From an uncultured Collinsella sp. (GTDB taxonomy: Bacteria; Actinomycetota; Coriobacteriia; Coriobacteriales; Coriobacteriaceae), in contig UQYA01000011.1 of assembly GCA_900545165.1 (NCBI GenBank), positions 1 through 28,241 on the forward strand: a stretch of 28,241 nucleotides of DNA, in the 5' to 3' direction. The notes below the pieces were generated by a model that was not told the origin of the DNA, searched no databases, and saw nothing but the letters and a program-made list of their open reading frames with translations. Position numbers and translations under genes: made by a program. How positions within the stretch are numbered: position 1 is the first letter of the stretch; the number at the start of each line of letters is the position of its first letter. Shown in pieces: positions 6,284 to 13,924 of the stretch.

Positions 6284-7210
6284 ATGCATTCTCCCCATCA
6301 ACGCGACGCGCATCCGCAGCCGATATGCAGCCGTCGCATCTTTTTGGGTAGCGCTCTCGCTGCGAGCGCTTCTGTCGTCGCCGGCGCACTTGCCGGTTGT
6401 CAGCGCCCCTCCACGCTGGAAGTAGTTCAGCCCACGACGGGCGGCGGTCGCGACGATTTGTCCGATTCCGTGATTGGCAAGGACAAGATCCGCATTGGCA
6501 TGGAGGCCGCCTACGCCCCGTACAACTGGCAGGTTTCCGAGGCCAGCGAGTTCACCATCCCCATCGATAACGTGCAGGGCGCCTATGCCGATGGCTACGA
6601 CGTACAGATCGCCAAGATCGTCTGCAAGGCCCTCGGTGGCGAGCCCGTTGCCGTCAAGCAGAGCTTCTCGGGCCTTATCGATTCGCTCAACAACGGCCAG
6701 ATCGACCTCATCATCGCCGGCATGAGCGCCACGCCCGAGCGCGAGGAGTCTGTCGGCTTTTCCGACCCGTACTTCATTGGCTACTTTGGCCTGTTCGTAA
6801 AAGAGGGCTCTCCCTACCAAAACGCCACCAAGCTTAGCGACTTTAGCGGTGCCACGGTACTCGGCCAAAAGGACACCATGCTCGACACCGTCATCGACGA
6901 GATCCCGGGCGTTGTGCACAAGAACCCGGTCGACTCCGTCCCCACGGTGTTCTCGAACCTGCTGCAGGGCACGTGCGACGCCGTGACCTACAACACCGAA
7001 AACGAGAAGGGCTATATGGCCCAAAATCCCGGTATCGTCCCCATCCATTTTGCCGAGGGCGAGGGCTTTAAGCAGGAGGTCGCGGCAAATGTCGGTTGCC
7101 GCAAGGGCTCGGACAAGCTGCTTAAGCTCATCGATAAGACACTCAAGGGCATTAGCCAAGAGGAGCGCGACCAAATGTGGGACGCGTGCCTCGACCGTCA
7201 GCCGGCATAG
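6284..7210 (+). CDS. Amino-acid ABC transporter substrate-binding lipoprotein
   Basis: This 308-residue extracytoplasmic lipoprotein captures a polar amino acid for the importer encoded next. The N-terminus has S-R-R-I-F-L (residues 16-21), which fits a twin-arginine export motif. A hydrophobic stretch and lipobox LAGC (36-39) follow, with Cys39 as the lipidated residue. The mature part is SBP_bac_3: IRIGMEAAYAPYN, GYDVQIAKIV, then the GQIDLIIAGMSATPER hinge region and FSDPYF. The start at ATG 6284 is preferred because GGGAAGG lies 6 bases upstream and it puts the signal sequence near the N-terminus. Ligand specificity (Arg, Gln, Lys, His or similar) cannot be read directly. The permease gene starts 9 bases after its stop. 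Confidence 0.92.
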   Translation: MHSPHQRDAHPQPICSRRIFLGSALAASASVVAGALAGCQRPSTLEVVQPTTGGGRDDLSDSVIGKDKIRIGMEAAYAPYNWQVSEASEFTIPIDNVQGAYADGYDVQIAKIVCKALGGEPVAVKQSFSGLIDSLNNGQIDLIIAGMSATPEREESVGFSDPYFIGYFGLFVKEGSPYQNATKLSDFSGATVLGQKDTMLDTVIDEIPGVVHKNPVDSVPTVFSNLLQGTCDAVTYNTENEKGYMAQNPGIVPIHFAEGEGFKQEVAANVGCRKGSDKLLKLIDKTLKGISQEERDQMWDACLDRQPA

Positions 7211-7219
7211 GGAGGCAGC

Positions 7220-8368
7220 ATGAAAACCGTCAATCGCCTGGCCTCCTTTATTAAGGCCGACCACCGTTATGTATACCTGGGCACGAGCGTTATCGCGGCG
7301 CTCGGCCTGGCGTTTAGCCAGCGCAACCCCACGCCGCTGAGCTTCTTGGCCCCCACCGGTATCTTCCAGGATTGCCTTTGGGCGATTCTTTGGGCCTGGA
7401 TTGTCGTGTCGGCGGCGGCGCTGGTCACCAAGCTTATGCACTGGAGCGACTATCGCGTAAAGTCGCCGTTCGCCTCCGAGCGTTTCCGCCGCGGCGCGCG
7501 CCTGGGTAGCTATGTTGTGGTCGCCATCGCAGCGATCTTTTTCGTGGACCGCTGCATCATGTCGTTTATCGACCTGGTGCAGGTGAGCATTGTCTCGGAT
7601 TCCAACCCCAGCGACTTTTTGTCGAGCCTGGTCTACATGACCTACAAGAGCGGCGACTTCTTCATCCGCGGCATCGAGATCACCATCGCGCTTGCCACCT
7701 TCGGCACCGTCATCGCATTCTTCCTGGCGCTGCTCTTTGTGTTCCTGCGTATTCAGACCTTCGACCGCGTGGACAACGACCTGGTGCGCTTCTTTAAGAG
7801 TATCGGCCGCGGCTTTGCGACCATCTATTCCACCATCGTGCGCGGTACGCCCATGATGGTCCAGGGCCTACTCATCTATTACGCGGGCTTCACCGTTTTG
7901 CGCGGCATGGGCTTCGAGACCGCCCAGGCCAACCAGATCTGGAGTACCTTCACCGCCGGCCTCGTCACCATCTCGCTCAACTCCACCGCCTACATGATGG
8001 AGGTCCTGCGCGGCGGCATCGAGTCCATCGATCCCGGCCAAGCCGAGGCGGCGCGATCGCTGGGCCTGTCGCAGTGGCAGGCCATGCGCAAAGTCGTGTT
8101 CCCCCAGGGCATTAAAAATGCGATTCCGGCGCTCACCAACGAGCTCATCATCAACATCAAGGATTCGTCGGTGCTCTCGGTCATCGGCGTGTTCGACCTT
8201 ATGTACGCTACTACCACGGTCGCCGGCGTGTACTACCGCCAGATGGAGGTCTACTGCGTGGCGCTCGTGGTCTACCTGATCCTGACGCTCGTGGCGAGCC
8301 GCCTGCTCGAAGCCTTTGGCAAAAAGCTCGGTGCCGAGGCTCCGGCCACGCTGCCCAGCTCTAACTAG
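7220..8368 (+). CDS. Amino-acid ABC transporter permease (HisMQ-like)
   Basis: This 382-residue inner-membrane protein is longer than the usual 220-240 residue permease. The N-terminal 130 residues add about three hydrophobic helices (near 18-34, 50-72 and 93-111). The conserved His/Glu/Gln/Arg permease domain then begins around 150, with helix ITIALATFGTVIAFFLALLF and VRGTPMMVQGLLIYY. The cytoplasmic EAA loop is EAARSLGLSQWQAMRKVVFP, the contact site for the ATPase. A single permease gene implies a homodimer. GGAGG lies just before ATG 7220. It sits between the binding-protein and ATPase genes, so an operon is clear. Confidence 0.93.
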   Translation: MKTVNRLASFIKADHRYVYLGTSVIAALGLAFSQRNPTPLSFLAPTGIFQDCLWAILWAWIVVSAAALVTKLMHWSDYRVKSPFASERFRRGARLGSYVVVAIAAIFFVDRCIMSFIDLVQVSIVSDSNPSDFLSSLVYMTYKSGDFFIRGIEITIALATFGTVIAFFLALLFVFLRIQTFDRVDNDLVRFFKSIGRGFATIYSTIVRGTPMMVQGLLIYYAGFTVLRGMGFETAQANQIWSTFTAGLVTISLNSTAYMMEVLRGGIESIDPGQAEAARSLGLSQWQAMRKVVFPQGIKNAIPALTNELIINIKDSSVLSVIGVFDLMYATTTVAGVYYRQMEVYCVALVVYLILTLVASRLLEAFGKKLGAEAPATLPSSN

Positions 8369-8390
8369 GCTTAAGACGAGGAGAATCATC

Positions 8391-9176
8391 ATGGCAGATA
8401 CCGCCACTACCGGCGTTGCGGCCGCCGCACAGACCAATGAGCCGCTCATCCGCGTCGAGGGCCTGCGCAAGAGCTTCGGCTCGCTCGAGGTACTCAAGGG
8501 CATCGACCTGTCCGTTAACCCCGGCGAGGTCGTCACCATTATCGGCGCCTCGGGCTCGGGCAAGTCGACCTTCCTGCGCTGCCTCAATCTGCTCGAGACC
8601 CCGGACGCGGGCCACATCTGGTTCCACGGCCAGGACCTTACGGCCGAGCGCTGCAATATCAATAAACTCCGCGAGGACATCGGCATGGTGTTCCAGGGCT
8701 TTAACTTGTTCAACAACATGGATGTGCTCGACAACTGCACGCTCGCGCCCGTCACGCTCAAAAAGATGAGCAAGGCCGAGGCCGAGAAGGTCGCGATGGA
8801 GCACCTGACCAGCGTGGGACTCGAGAAGTTCGCGCACGCCGCCGTGGGCCGTCTGTCCGGCGGTCAAAAACAGCGCGTGGCCATCGCTCGTGCCCTGTGC
8901 ATGAATCCGCAGATCATGCTGTTCGACGAGCCGACCTCCGCGCTCGACCCCGAGATCGTGGGAGAAGTGCTCGAGGTCATGCGCAAGCTCGCGGCCGACG
9001 GCATGACCATGGTCGTCGTCACGCACGAGATGGCCTTTGCCCGAACCGTGTCCGACCGCGTGGTCTTTATGGATAAGGGCGTGGTGCTCGAGGACGCCGC
9101 GCCGGCCGAGCTCTTTGGCAACCCCAAGCACCAACGTACCCGCGAGTTCCTCTCGCGCTATCTCGAGGACAAATAA
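8391..9176 (+). CDS. Amino-acid ABC transporter ATP-binding protein (GlnQ-like)
   Basis: This 261-residue cytoplasmic ATPase powers the importer. Walker A is GASGSGKST (52-60), the Q-loop is FQGFNLF (from 101), the signature is LSGGQKQR (155-162), Walker B is IMLFDE (175-180) followed by PTSALDP, and the H-loop is VVTHEM. The sequence is closest to the polar amino-acid class (GlnQ/HisP). A roughly 18-residue Ala/Thr-rich N-terminal extension precedes the domain. ATG 8391 follows GAGGAGA. The gene is 22 bases after the permease stop and ends 23 bases before a GC hairpin (9200-9224). Confidence 0.95.
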   Translation: MADTATTGVAAAAQTNEPLIRVEGLRKSFGSLEVLKGIDLSVNPGEVVTIIGASGSGKSTFLRCLNLLETPDAGHIWFHGQDLTAERCNINKLREDIGMVFQGFNLFNNMDVLDNCTLAPVTLKKMSKAEAEKVAMEHLTSVGLEKFAHAAVGRLSGGQKQRVAIARALCMNPQIMLFDEPTSALDPEIVGEVLEVMRKLAADGMTMVVVTHEMAFARTVSDRVVFMDKGVVLEDAAPAELFGNPKHQRTREFLSRYLEDK

Positions 9177-9199
9177 CCGACCGCAAACGCTTATGTGGC

Positions 9200-9224
9200 A
9201 GGGCCGCTCCGGTGGGGCGGCCCT
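9200..9224 (+). terminator. GC-rich hairpin after the ABC operon
   Basis: AGGGCCGC (9200-9207) pairs perfectly with GCGGCCCT (9217-9224) around a 9-base loop. The sequence after it (CGTCATC) is not T-rich, so termination would be weak or partial. This would leave some read-through into the peptidase gene. Confidence 0.4.
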
Positions 9225-9248
9225 CGTCATCACAATCGAAAGGATGTC

Positions 9249-10664
9249 ATGGCCGAGGTTTGGCGCTTTTTTGCGCATGAGGATGATTTTGCCGATATAG
9301 ACGAGGCTGGTGCGTGCGAGCGCCTGGGCCGTGTGCTGTCGTTTCCGACCATCTCGAGTATGGATGCCGAGGCGGTGGACTGGCGGCCGTTCGACGACCT
9401 GCGCGCGTATATGCAGCAGGCTTGGCCGCACGTATTTACGGCGGGTAAGGTCGAGCTTATCGACCATTCGATATTGGTGACGCTTGGCGGTTCCGACCCT
9501 GCCCTCAAGCCCATTATGCTCATGGGCCACATGGACGTGGTTCCCGTGGTACCCGGCACCGAGGCTGACTGGACGCATGCCCCCTTTAGCGGGCACGTGG
9601 ACGACACCTACATCTGGGGCCGCGGCGCGATCGACATGAAGGACCAGGTCGCAGGCATTCTCGAGGCTGTCGAGTATGCGCTGGCGCACGGCTGGCAGCA
9701 CGAGCGCACGCTGCTCCTGGCCTTTGGCCAGGACGAGGAGACGACGCAGTACGGTGCAGGCGCCATCGGCCGCGCGCTCGAGGAGCGCGGCATTGAGCTT
9801 GAGTACCTGATCGACGAGGGCGACTACCGCATCGTTCCGGCTGTCGAGTACGGTGCGGGCGAGGGCTGGCTTATGCATGCCGACCTCGCGGAGAAGGGCT
9901 ATGCCGATATCGTGCTCAAGACGAAGAGTGAGGGCGGGCATTCCTCCAACCCCTACGGTGGCACATCGCTCGAGGTGCTCAGCCGTGCCATCACCGCAAT
10001 CTGCGATATCGAGTGGCCGACGCGCGTGACCGACTTGCTTGCCGCCCAGCTCATCGAGTTAGGGCTCTACACGGCCGATGAAATTGCCGCCAACGGGGAC
10101 GCCATTGTTCGCGATTGCCTTGCCAGCAAGAAGCTCTATCCGCTCGTGACCACCACCTGCGCGCCGACCCAGATCGAGGGTGGCAGCACCGGCGCCAACG
10201 TAATGCCGCAGGATATGTGGGCCAACATCAACTTCCGCATGCTCGAGGGCACGAGCGTGGCCGACGTTGTGGCGCGCTGCCGTGAGGCGGTTGTCGGGGC
10301 GGACCTTGCCGGTCGTGTCGAAGTGGAGCTGGGCCCCGGCAGCTCCGAACCCTCGCCGTCCCTGCGCATCGGTGGTCCCGGCCTCGAGGCGGTTCGCTCC
10401 ATCGCCGCCCGCTATTTCCGTGATCCAAAGGGGACGGAGGAAAACGGATTATTCGAGTCAGTGGCAATTGTGCCCTCGACTGTGATCGGTGCGACCGACG
10501 CTGCCAACTACCAGCACATTTGCCCTGAGTGCATTCGCTTCTCGGCCTTTGTGGTTGATGACGATGAGTGTGATCGCGGCGTCCACGGCACCAACGAGCG
10601 CATCACCCGCCGCGCCTATCTTCAGGGCGTACGCTTCCTCATCGCTCTGCTTCAGACGCTCTAA
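9249..10664 (+). CDS. M20 family metallopeptidase (carboxypeptidase-like)
   Basis: This 471-residue protein has the di-zinc M20 signatures. These are MGHMDVVPV with H94 and D96, WGRGAIDMKD with the bridging D129, and GQDEET with the catalytic-base and ligand pair E163/E164. A later SEGGHSSNP corresponds to the lid-domain His. The length and the GRGAxDMK form fit the CPS1/PM20D1-like branch, which hydrolyses dipeptides or N-acyl amino acids. No signal peptide is seen, so it is probably cytoplasmic. Start ATG 9249 is chosen over the longer frame because GAAAGGA precedes it. Its position after the amino-acid importer suggests use of imported peptides or amino-acid derivatives, which is inference. 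Confidence 0.9.
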   Translation: MAEVWRFFAHEDDFADIDEAGACERLGRVLSFPTISSMDAEAVDWRPFDDLRAYMQQAWPHVFTAGKVELIDHSILVTLGGSDPALKPIMLMGHMDVVPVVPGTEADWTHAPFSGHVDDTYIWGRGAIDMKDQVAGILEAVEYALAHGWQHERTLLLAFGQDEETTQYGAGAIGRALEERGIELEYLIDEGDYRIVPAVEYGAGEGWLMHADLAEKGYADIVLKTKSEGGHSSNPYGGTSLEVLSRAITAICDIEWPTRVTDLLAAQLIELGLYTADEIAANGDAIVRDCLASKKLYPLVTTTCAPTQIEGGSTGANVMPQDMWANINFRMLEGTSVADVVARCREAVVGADLAGRVEVELGPGSSEPSPSLRIGGPGLEAVRSIAARYFRDPKGTEENGLFESVAIVPSTVIGATDAANYQHICPECIRFSAFVVDDDECDRGVHGTNERITRRAYLQGVRFLIALLQTL

Positions 10665-10743
10665 AATGTGACAAAGCGACAGTCCCTTTGCTGGCCGTTG
10701 GGGACGTTCTTAAACGACTAGTCGTTAAGGAACGTCCCCAACG
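10665..10743. repeat. Fused palindromes: GTGACAAAG family joined to REP-like pair
   Basis: The first part (10666-10690) reads ATGTGACAAAGCGACA then GTCCCTTTG, so the inner arms pair but the expected final TCACAT arm is absent. A REP-like inverted pair (10696-10743, CGTTGGGGACGTTC...GAACGTCCCCAACG) starts where that arm should be. Its right unit carries GTAG at its foot when read on the minus strand. The composite begins directly after the peptidase stop codon. The rest of the gap to prfA holds a small hairpin near 10761-10791 and a possible short leader frame. Confidence 0.75.
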
Positions 10744-10841
10744 ACTACGTCCAATCATTCCGTGCGGGTTATATGCAGGTTTGCCTGCGCACGCTATCAT
10801 ATATGGGTTAGACCGCAACTATGTACCCCATACGCGAAGGG

Positions 10842-10874
10842 ATGCGCATGTATCTGAAGATCGACATGCTCTAG
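10842..10874 (+). other. Possible 10-codon leader frame upstream of prfA
   Basis: ATG at 10842 (or the in-frame ATG at 10848, which has GAAGGG just upstream) opens a frame reading MRMYLKIDML before TAG at 10872-10874. It lies about 80 bases before prfA. The ribosome-binding site is reasonable, but a frame this short may be chance and I know of no matching leader peptide. Confidence 0.2.
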
Positions 10875-10954
10875 CCGGGCTTACCCCCGCAGTGGCGCCG
10901 CGCGCCCCATCAACTCTGCCGATTTTCACCTTCACGCATATAAAGGAGTCCGTC

Positions 10955-12022
10955 ATGCGCGACAAGCTCGAAAAGATCATCAAGGCCTACGAGGAGCTCG
11001 AGAAGAAGCTTTCCGACCCGGCCGTCGCCTCCGATATCAAGGAGTTCACGCGTCTCAACAAGGAGTACGCGCACCAGTCCGACCTCATTGCCGCCTCGCG
11101 CGAGTACATCGGCGCGCTCGATGACATCGAGGCTGCCAAGGAAATGCTCCACGATACCACCGATGCCGATGAGAAGGAGATGCTCCAGATGGACATCTCC
11201 GAAAACGAGGCCAAGCTCCCCCAGCTCGAGGAAGACATCAAGTACATGCTCATCCCGAGCGACCCCAACGACGACAAGAACACCATCGTCGAGATCCGCT
11301 CCGCCGCCGGTGGCGACGAGGCGGCCATCTTCGCCGGCGACCTGTACAAGATGTATCAGCGCTTTTGCGAGTCGCGCGGCTGGAAGACTACCGTGCTCGA
11401 CTCCAGCCCCAGCGAGGCCGGTGGCTTTAAGTCCATTGAGTTCAAGGTCGAGGGCGACCGCGTCTACTCCGTCATGAAGTACGAGTCCGGCGTGCACCGC
11501 GTCCAGCGCGTCCCCAAGACCGAGTCCCAGGGCCGCATTCAGACCTCCACGGCTACCGTCGCCGTGCTTCCCGAGGCCGAGGAGATCGACGTCCAGATCA
11601 ACCAGTCCGACCTGCGCATCGACACCTACTGCGCCTCCGGCCCTGGCGGTCAGTGCGTTAACACCACCTACTCCGCCGTGCGCATTACCCACCTGCCCAC
11701 CAACACCGTGGTGCAGTCGCAGGAGCAGCGCTCCCAGATCCAGAACCGCGAGGTCTGCATGCAGATGCTGCGTGCCCGTCTGTACGAGATGGAGCTCGAG
11801 AAGCAGCAGGCCGAGCTCGGTGCCGAGCGCCAGAGCCAGATCGGCCATGGTAACCGTTCCGAGAAGATCCGTACCTACAACCAGCCCCAGGACCGCGTGA
11901 CCGATCACCGCATCGGCTTCAACTCCACCTACAACGGCGTCCTTCTGGGCGATCAGCTCAGCACCGTGATCGAGGCACTCGCCGCCGCCGAGCGAGCCGA
12001 GAAGCTGGCGCAGGCTGTGTAG
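10955..12022 (+). CDS. prfA: Peptide chain release factor 1
   Basis: This 355-residue class I release factor recognises UAA and UAG and triggers peptidyl-tRNA hydrolysis on the ribosome. The stop-codon recognition PxT motif is PKT (187-189) within RVPKTESQGRIQTS. The catalytic GGQ is at 231-233 in SGPGGQCVNTTYSAVRITH; Gln233 is the residue methylated by PrmC, which is encoded downstream. The N-terminal coiled helices and the C-terminal NQPQDRVTDHRIGF segment are typical. An RF2-type SPF motif is absent, confirming RF1. ATG 10955 follows AAAGGAG. prfA and prmC are normally adjacent, but here 637 bases of repeats and low-GC sequence separate them. Confidence 0.98.
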   Translation: MRDKLEKIIKAYEELEKKLSDPAVASDIKEFTRLNKEYAHQSDLIAASREYIGALDDIEAAKEMLHDTTDADEKEMLQMDISENEAKLPQLEEDIKYMLIPSDPNDDKNTIVEIRSAAGGDEAAIFAGDLYKMYQRFCESRGWKTTVLDSSPSEAGGFKSIEFKVEGDRVYSVMKYESGVHRVQRVPKTESQGRIQTSTATVAVLPEAEEIDVQINQSDLRIDTYCASGPGGQCVNTTYSAVRITHLPTNTVVQSQEQRSQIQNREVCMQMLRARLYEMELEKQQAELGAERQSQIGHGNRSEKIRTYNQPQDRVTDHRIGFNSTYNGVLLGDQLSTVIEALAAAERAEKLAQAV

Positions 12023-12025
12023 TGG

Positions 12026-12159
12026 GTTACGCGGTTTTGCCAAACCGCGTAACGGCTTGACGCTGCGCGCCGCCCAGAGCGACAATTTGTCATTCAAAAG
12101 GCAAGGCATGACCAGAAGGTCTATGCCTTGCCTTTTTCATGCCAACTTGTTCGCTCTGG
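12026..12159 (+). repeat. Structured intergenic element, copy B (terminator-bearing)
   Basis: The element starts 4 bases after the prfA stop. Hairpin 1 is GTTACGCGGTTT/AAACCGCGTAAC (12026-12053). Then come the conserved TTGACGCTGCGCGCCGCC tract, the outer 5' arm CCAGAGC (12074-12080), the hairpin GACA-ATT-TGTC (12081-12091), and a long A-run/T-run hairpin (about 12096-12136) with an AGAA loop and one bulged T. The outer 3' arm GCTCTGG (12153-12159) closes it. The long hairpin followed by TTTTT is a convincing prfA terminator. About 80 bases of unremarkable sequence separate this from the next repeat. Confidence 0.85.
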
Positions 12160-12238
12160 ACGTCGCTCGCTGTCCGTCCTCTGCCTGCGGCGTTGCCTTG
12201 CTCCGGATGCGGTATGCTCAACCTGTGGCGCCTTAGAT

Positions 12239-12267
12239 GTAGTCATTGGGGACGTTCTTAAATGACT
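12239..12267 (+). repeat. Single REP-like unit with GTAG foot
   Basis: GTAG (12239-12242) overlaps the base of a hairpin whose arms are AGTCATT (12241-12247) and AATGACT (12261-12267) around GGGGACGTTCTTA. The paired copies at 6110 and 10696 have AGTCGTT/AACGACT in the same places, so both arms changed together. It is therefore a solitary unit rather than a decayed half of a palindrome. The sequence from 12268 onward becomes markedly A/T-rich. Confidence 0.65.
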
Positions 12268-12296
12268 GGGTTGAGTAAAATACTTTTCGAGTTTAT

Positions 12297-12524
12297 TTAA
12301 TCTGCTTTGTTAGAAATTAAGCTGTCTACCTGCTCAAAGTAATTAACAGTCTTCATCTGATATTGAAAATATTGCTCGAAAAATCGTTCAAGAAGTCGCG
12401 GGGCGATTTTTGATGGGTCGTGCGTCAAGCGATGTGGCAAGTTCTTGGTTAGATATTGGTCAGTTTTGGGGCAACCTTGCCAAAAGCTTGACGGATGCAG
12501 ATTTAGACGTCGACGAATGAACAC
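12297..12524 (-). CDS. Low-GC orphan frame, possible gene remnant
   Basis: This minus-strand frame of 75 codons starts at GTG 12524 with an in-frame stop close upstream. It lies in a stretch clearly poorer in G and C than its surroundings. The C-terminal part reads RFFEQYFQYQMKTVNYFEQVDSLISNK, whose aromatic-rich helix ending in YFEQVDSLIS is reminiscent of C-termini of type I restriction specificity subunits. That resemblance is weak. No ribosome-binding site is convincing and no partner gene is present. It may be the remnant of a transferred gene inserted between prfA and prmC, or chance. Confidence 0.25.
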   Translation of the reverse strand: MFIRRRLNLHPSSFWQGCPKTDQYLTKNLPHRLTHDPSKIAPRLLERFFEQYFQYQMKTVNYFEQVDSLISNKAD

Positions 12525-12584
12525 TTCGATTGCGATTCAAGCAAAATTCTGGGCTGATTCTCGATAATCGCTTCCAATCGTCCC

Positions 12585-12641
12585 TTGCCGCGTGCCGCCC
12601 TCGCGTACAATCTGCTCCGACATTCGCGCGCCGTCCGGCGC
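12585..12641 (+). promoter_or_regulatory. Candidate prmC promoter and leader hairpin
   Basis: TACAAT (12606-12611) is a good -10 sequence. TTGCCG (12585-12590) is a possible -35, at a short 15-base spacing. A perfect hairpin GCGCCG-TC-CGGCGC (12628-12641) follows in the leader, just before the GGGGAGG ribosome-binding site. Without the promoter the gene would rely on read-through past the prfA terminator. Confidence 0.4.
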
Positions 12642-12659
12642 TTAAGAGGGGAGGGCCCC

Positions 12660-13910
12660 ATGGCAAACGAGATTTGGACCATCAAGCGTTGTCTCGAGTG
12701 GACCAAGGAGTACCTGGCCGAGCGCGGCGAGGAGCACCCCCGTCTTTCTGCCGAGTGGCTGCTCTGCGCTGCCACGGGTTTGGCACGCATCGACTTATAT
12801 ATGCGCATGGACGAGACGCTTAACGCGGCTCAGCTCGAGACCATGCACGCGGCCGTTGTTCGTCGCGCTAAAGGTGAACCGCTGCAGTACATCACCGGCA
12901 GCACGCAGTTTCGCATGATCGACGTCACGTGCGCCCCCGGCGTGCTCATTCCGCGTCCCGAGACCGAGATGCTCGTCGAGGAAGTCCTCAATTATCTGGA
13001 TGCCGAGGTGCTGAGCCCCGAGGCTGCTGCCCGTCAGCGTGTTGAGCTGCCTTGGAACGATGAGGTCGAGGAGGCACGCAAGGCTGAGGCCGCGCTGGCA
13101 GACGAACGCGCGACCGCCGAGCGCCGTGCCGCCAACCTGACGGCCGCCGATGAGGCTGCGCTGGGTAGCGACGTGCTCGGCAGCCGTGCCTATGCCGAGG
13201 AGCTGGCCGACCGCGAGGCCGAGGAAGCCGCCGCGCAGGCAGCAGAAGCCGAAGTCGCGGAAGCCGCCGAGTCCGAGCTCGACGAATACGGCATCGCCAT
13301 CGAGGGTGCCGACCAGGAGACGGCTTCAGCTCAGGATGCCGCTTCGCCTGCCCCAGCCGAGCCCCGCATCGCCCGCGTTCTCGAGGTCGGCTGCGGCACG
13401 GGCTGCATCTCGCTTTCCCTTGCCTGGGAGCGCCGCGGCCACGTTACCTGCACCGCCACCGATATCGAGCCGCGCGCTATCGATCTGGCCACCAAAAACC
13501 GCGACGCGCTCGGTCTCACATCCGATGAGGTCGCCTTTAGCCTCACCAACCTGGTGAGTTCCATTCCCCGCGAAGAGTGGGGCACCTTTGATGTGCTTGT
13601 CTCCAATCCGCCCTACATTCCGACCGACGTCATGCGCTCACTGCCGCACGAGGTCAAGGACTTCGAGCCCGACCTGGCGCTTGAGGGCGGCGCCGACGGC
13701 CTCGATATCTTCCGCCGCCTGCTCAATGCGGCGCCTTACATGCTGCGCGCCGGCGGCCTGTTTGCCTGCGAGCTCTACGAGGGTGCCCTCGACGCCGCCG
13801 CCGAGCTCTGCCGCCAGGCGGGTCTCTCGGACGTGCGCATCGTCCGCGACCTCACCGATCGCCCCCGCATCGTCCGAGCCATCGTCACCGAGCCCAAACA
13901 GCGTCAGTAA
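12660..13910 (+). CDS. prmC: Release factor glutamine methyltransferase with acidic insertion
   Basis: PrmC methylates the GGQ glutamine of RF1 and RF2 using S-adenosylmethionine. The N-terminal helical domain (1-105) ends in the conserved GVLIPRPETEMLVEE (94-108). The Rossmann methyltransferase domain starts at RVLEVGCGTGCISLSLA (about 239-255), and the catalytic NPPY is at 316-319. Usual PrmC length is about 280 residues; this one has 416. The excess is a block at about 114-236, rich in Ala and Glu, which replaces a linker of under 20 residues and looks disordered or helical. The reading frame is intact on both sides, so this is an insertion rather than a frameshift. ATG 12660 follows GGGGAGG. 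It is the partner of prfA upstream. Confidence 0.95.
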   Translation: MANEIWTIKRCLEWTKEYLAERGEEHPRLSAEWLLCAATGLARIDLYMRMDETLNAAQLETMHAAVVRRAKGEPLQYITGSTQFRMIDVTCAPGVLIPRPETEMLVEEVLNYLDAEVLSPEAAARQRVELPWNDEVEEARKAEAALADERATAERRAANLTAADEAALGSDVLGSRAYAEELADREAEEAAAQAAEAEVAEAAESELDEYGIAIEGADQETASAQDAASPAPAEPRIARVLEVGCGTGCISLSLAWERRGHVTCTATDIEPRAIDLATKNRDALGLTSDEVAFSLTNLVSSIPREEWGTFDVLVSNPPYIPTDVMRSLPHEVKDFEPDLALEGGADGLDIFRRLLNAAPYMLRAGGLFACELYEGALDAAAELCRQAGLSDVRIVRDLTDRPRIVRAIVTEPKQRQ

Positions 13911-13924
13911 TATTCATTAACTGG

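Noticed and set aside
8361..9941. Minus-strand open frame of 526 codons opposite the ABC ATPase and peptidase genes
   Set aside because: This is a shadow of two well-supported plus-strand genes; it spans their boundary and has no ribosome-binding site or motif.
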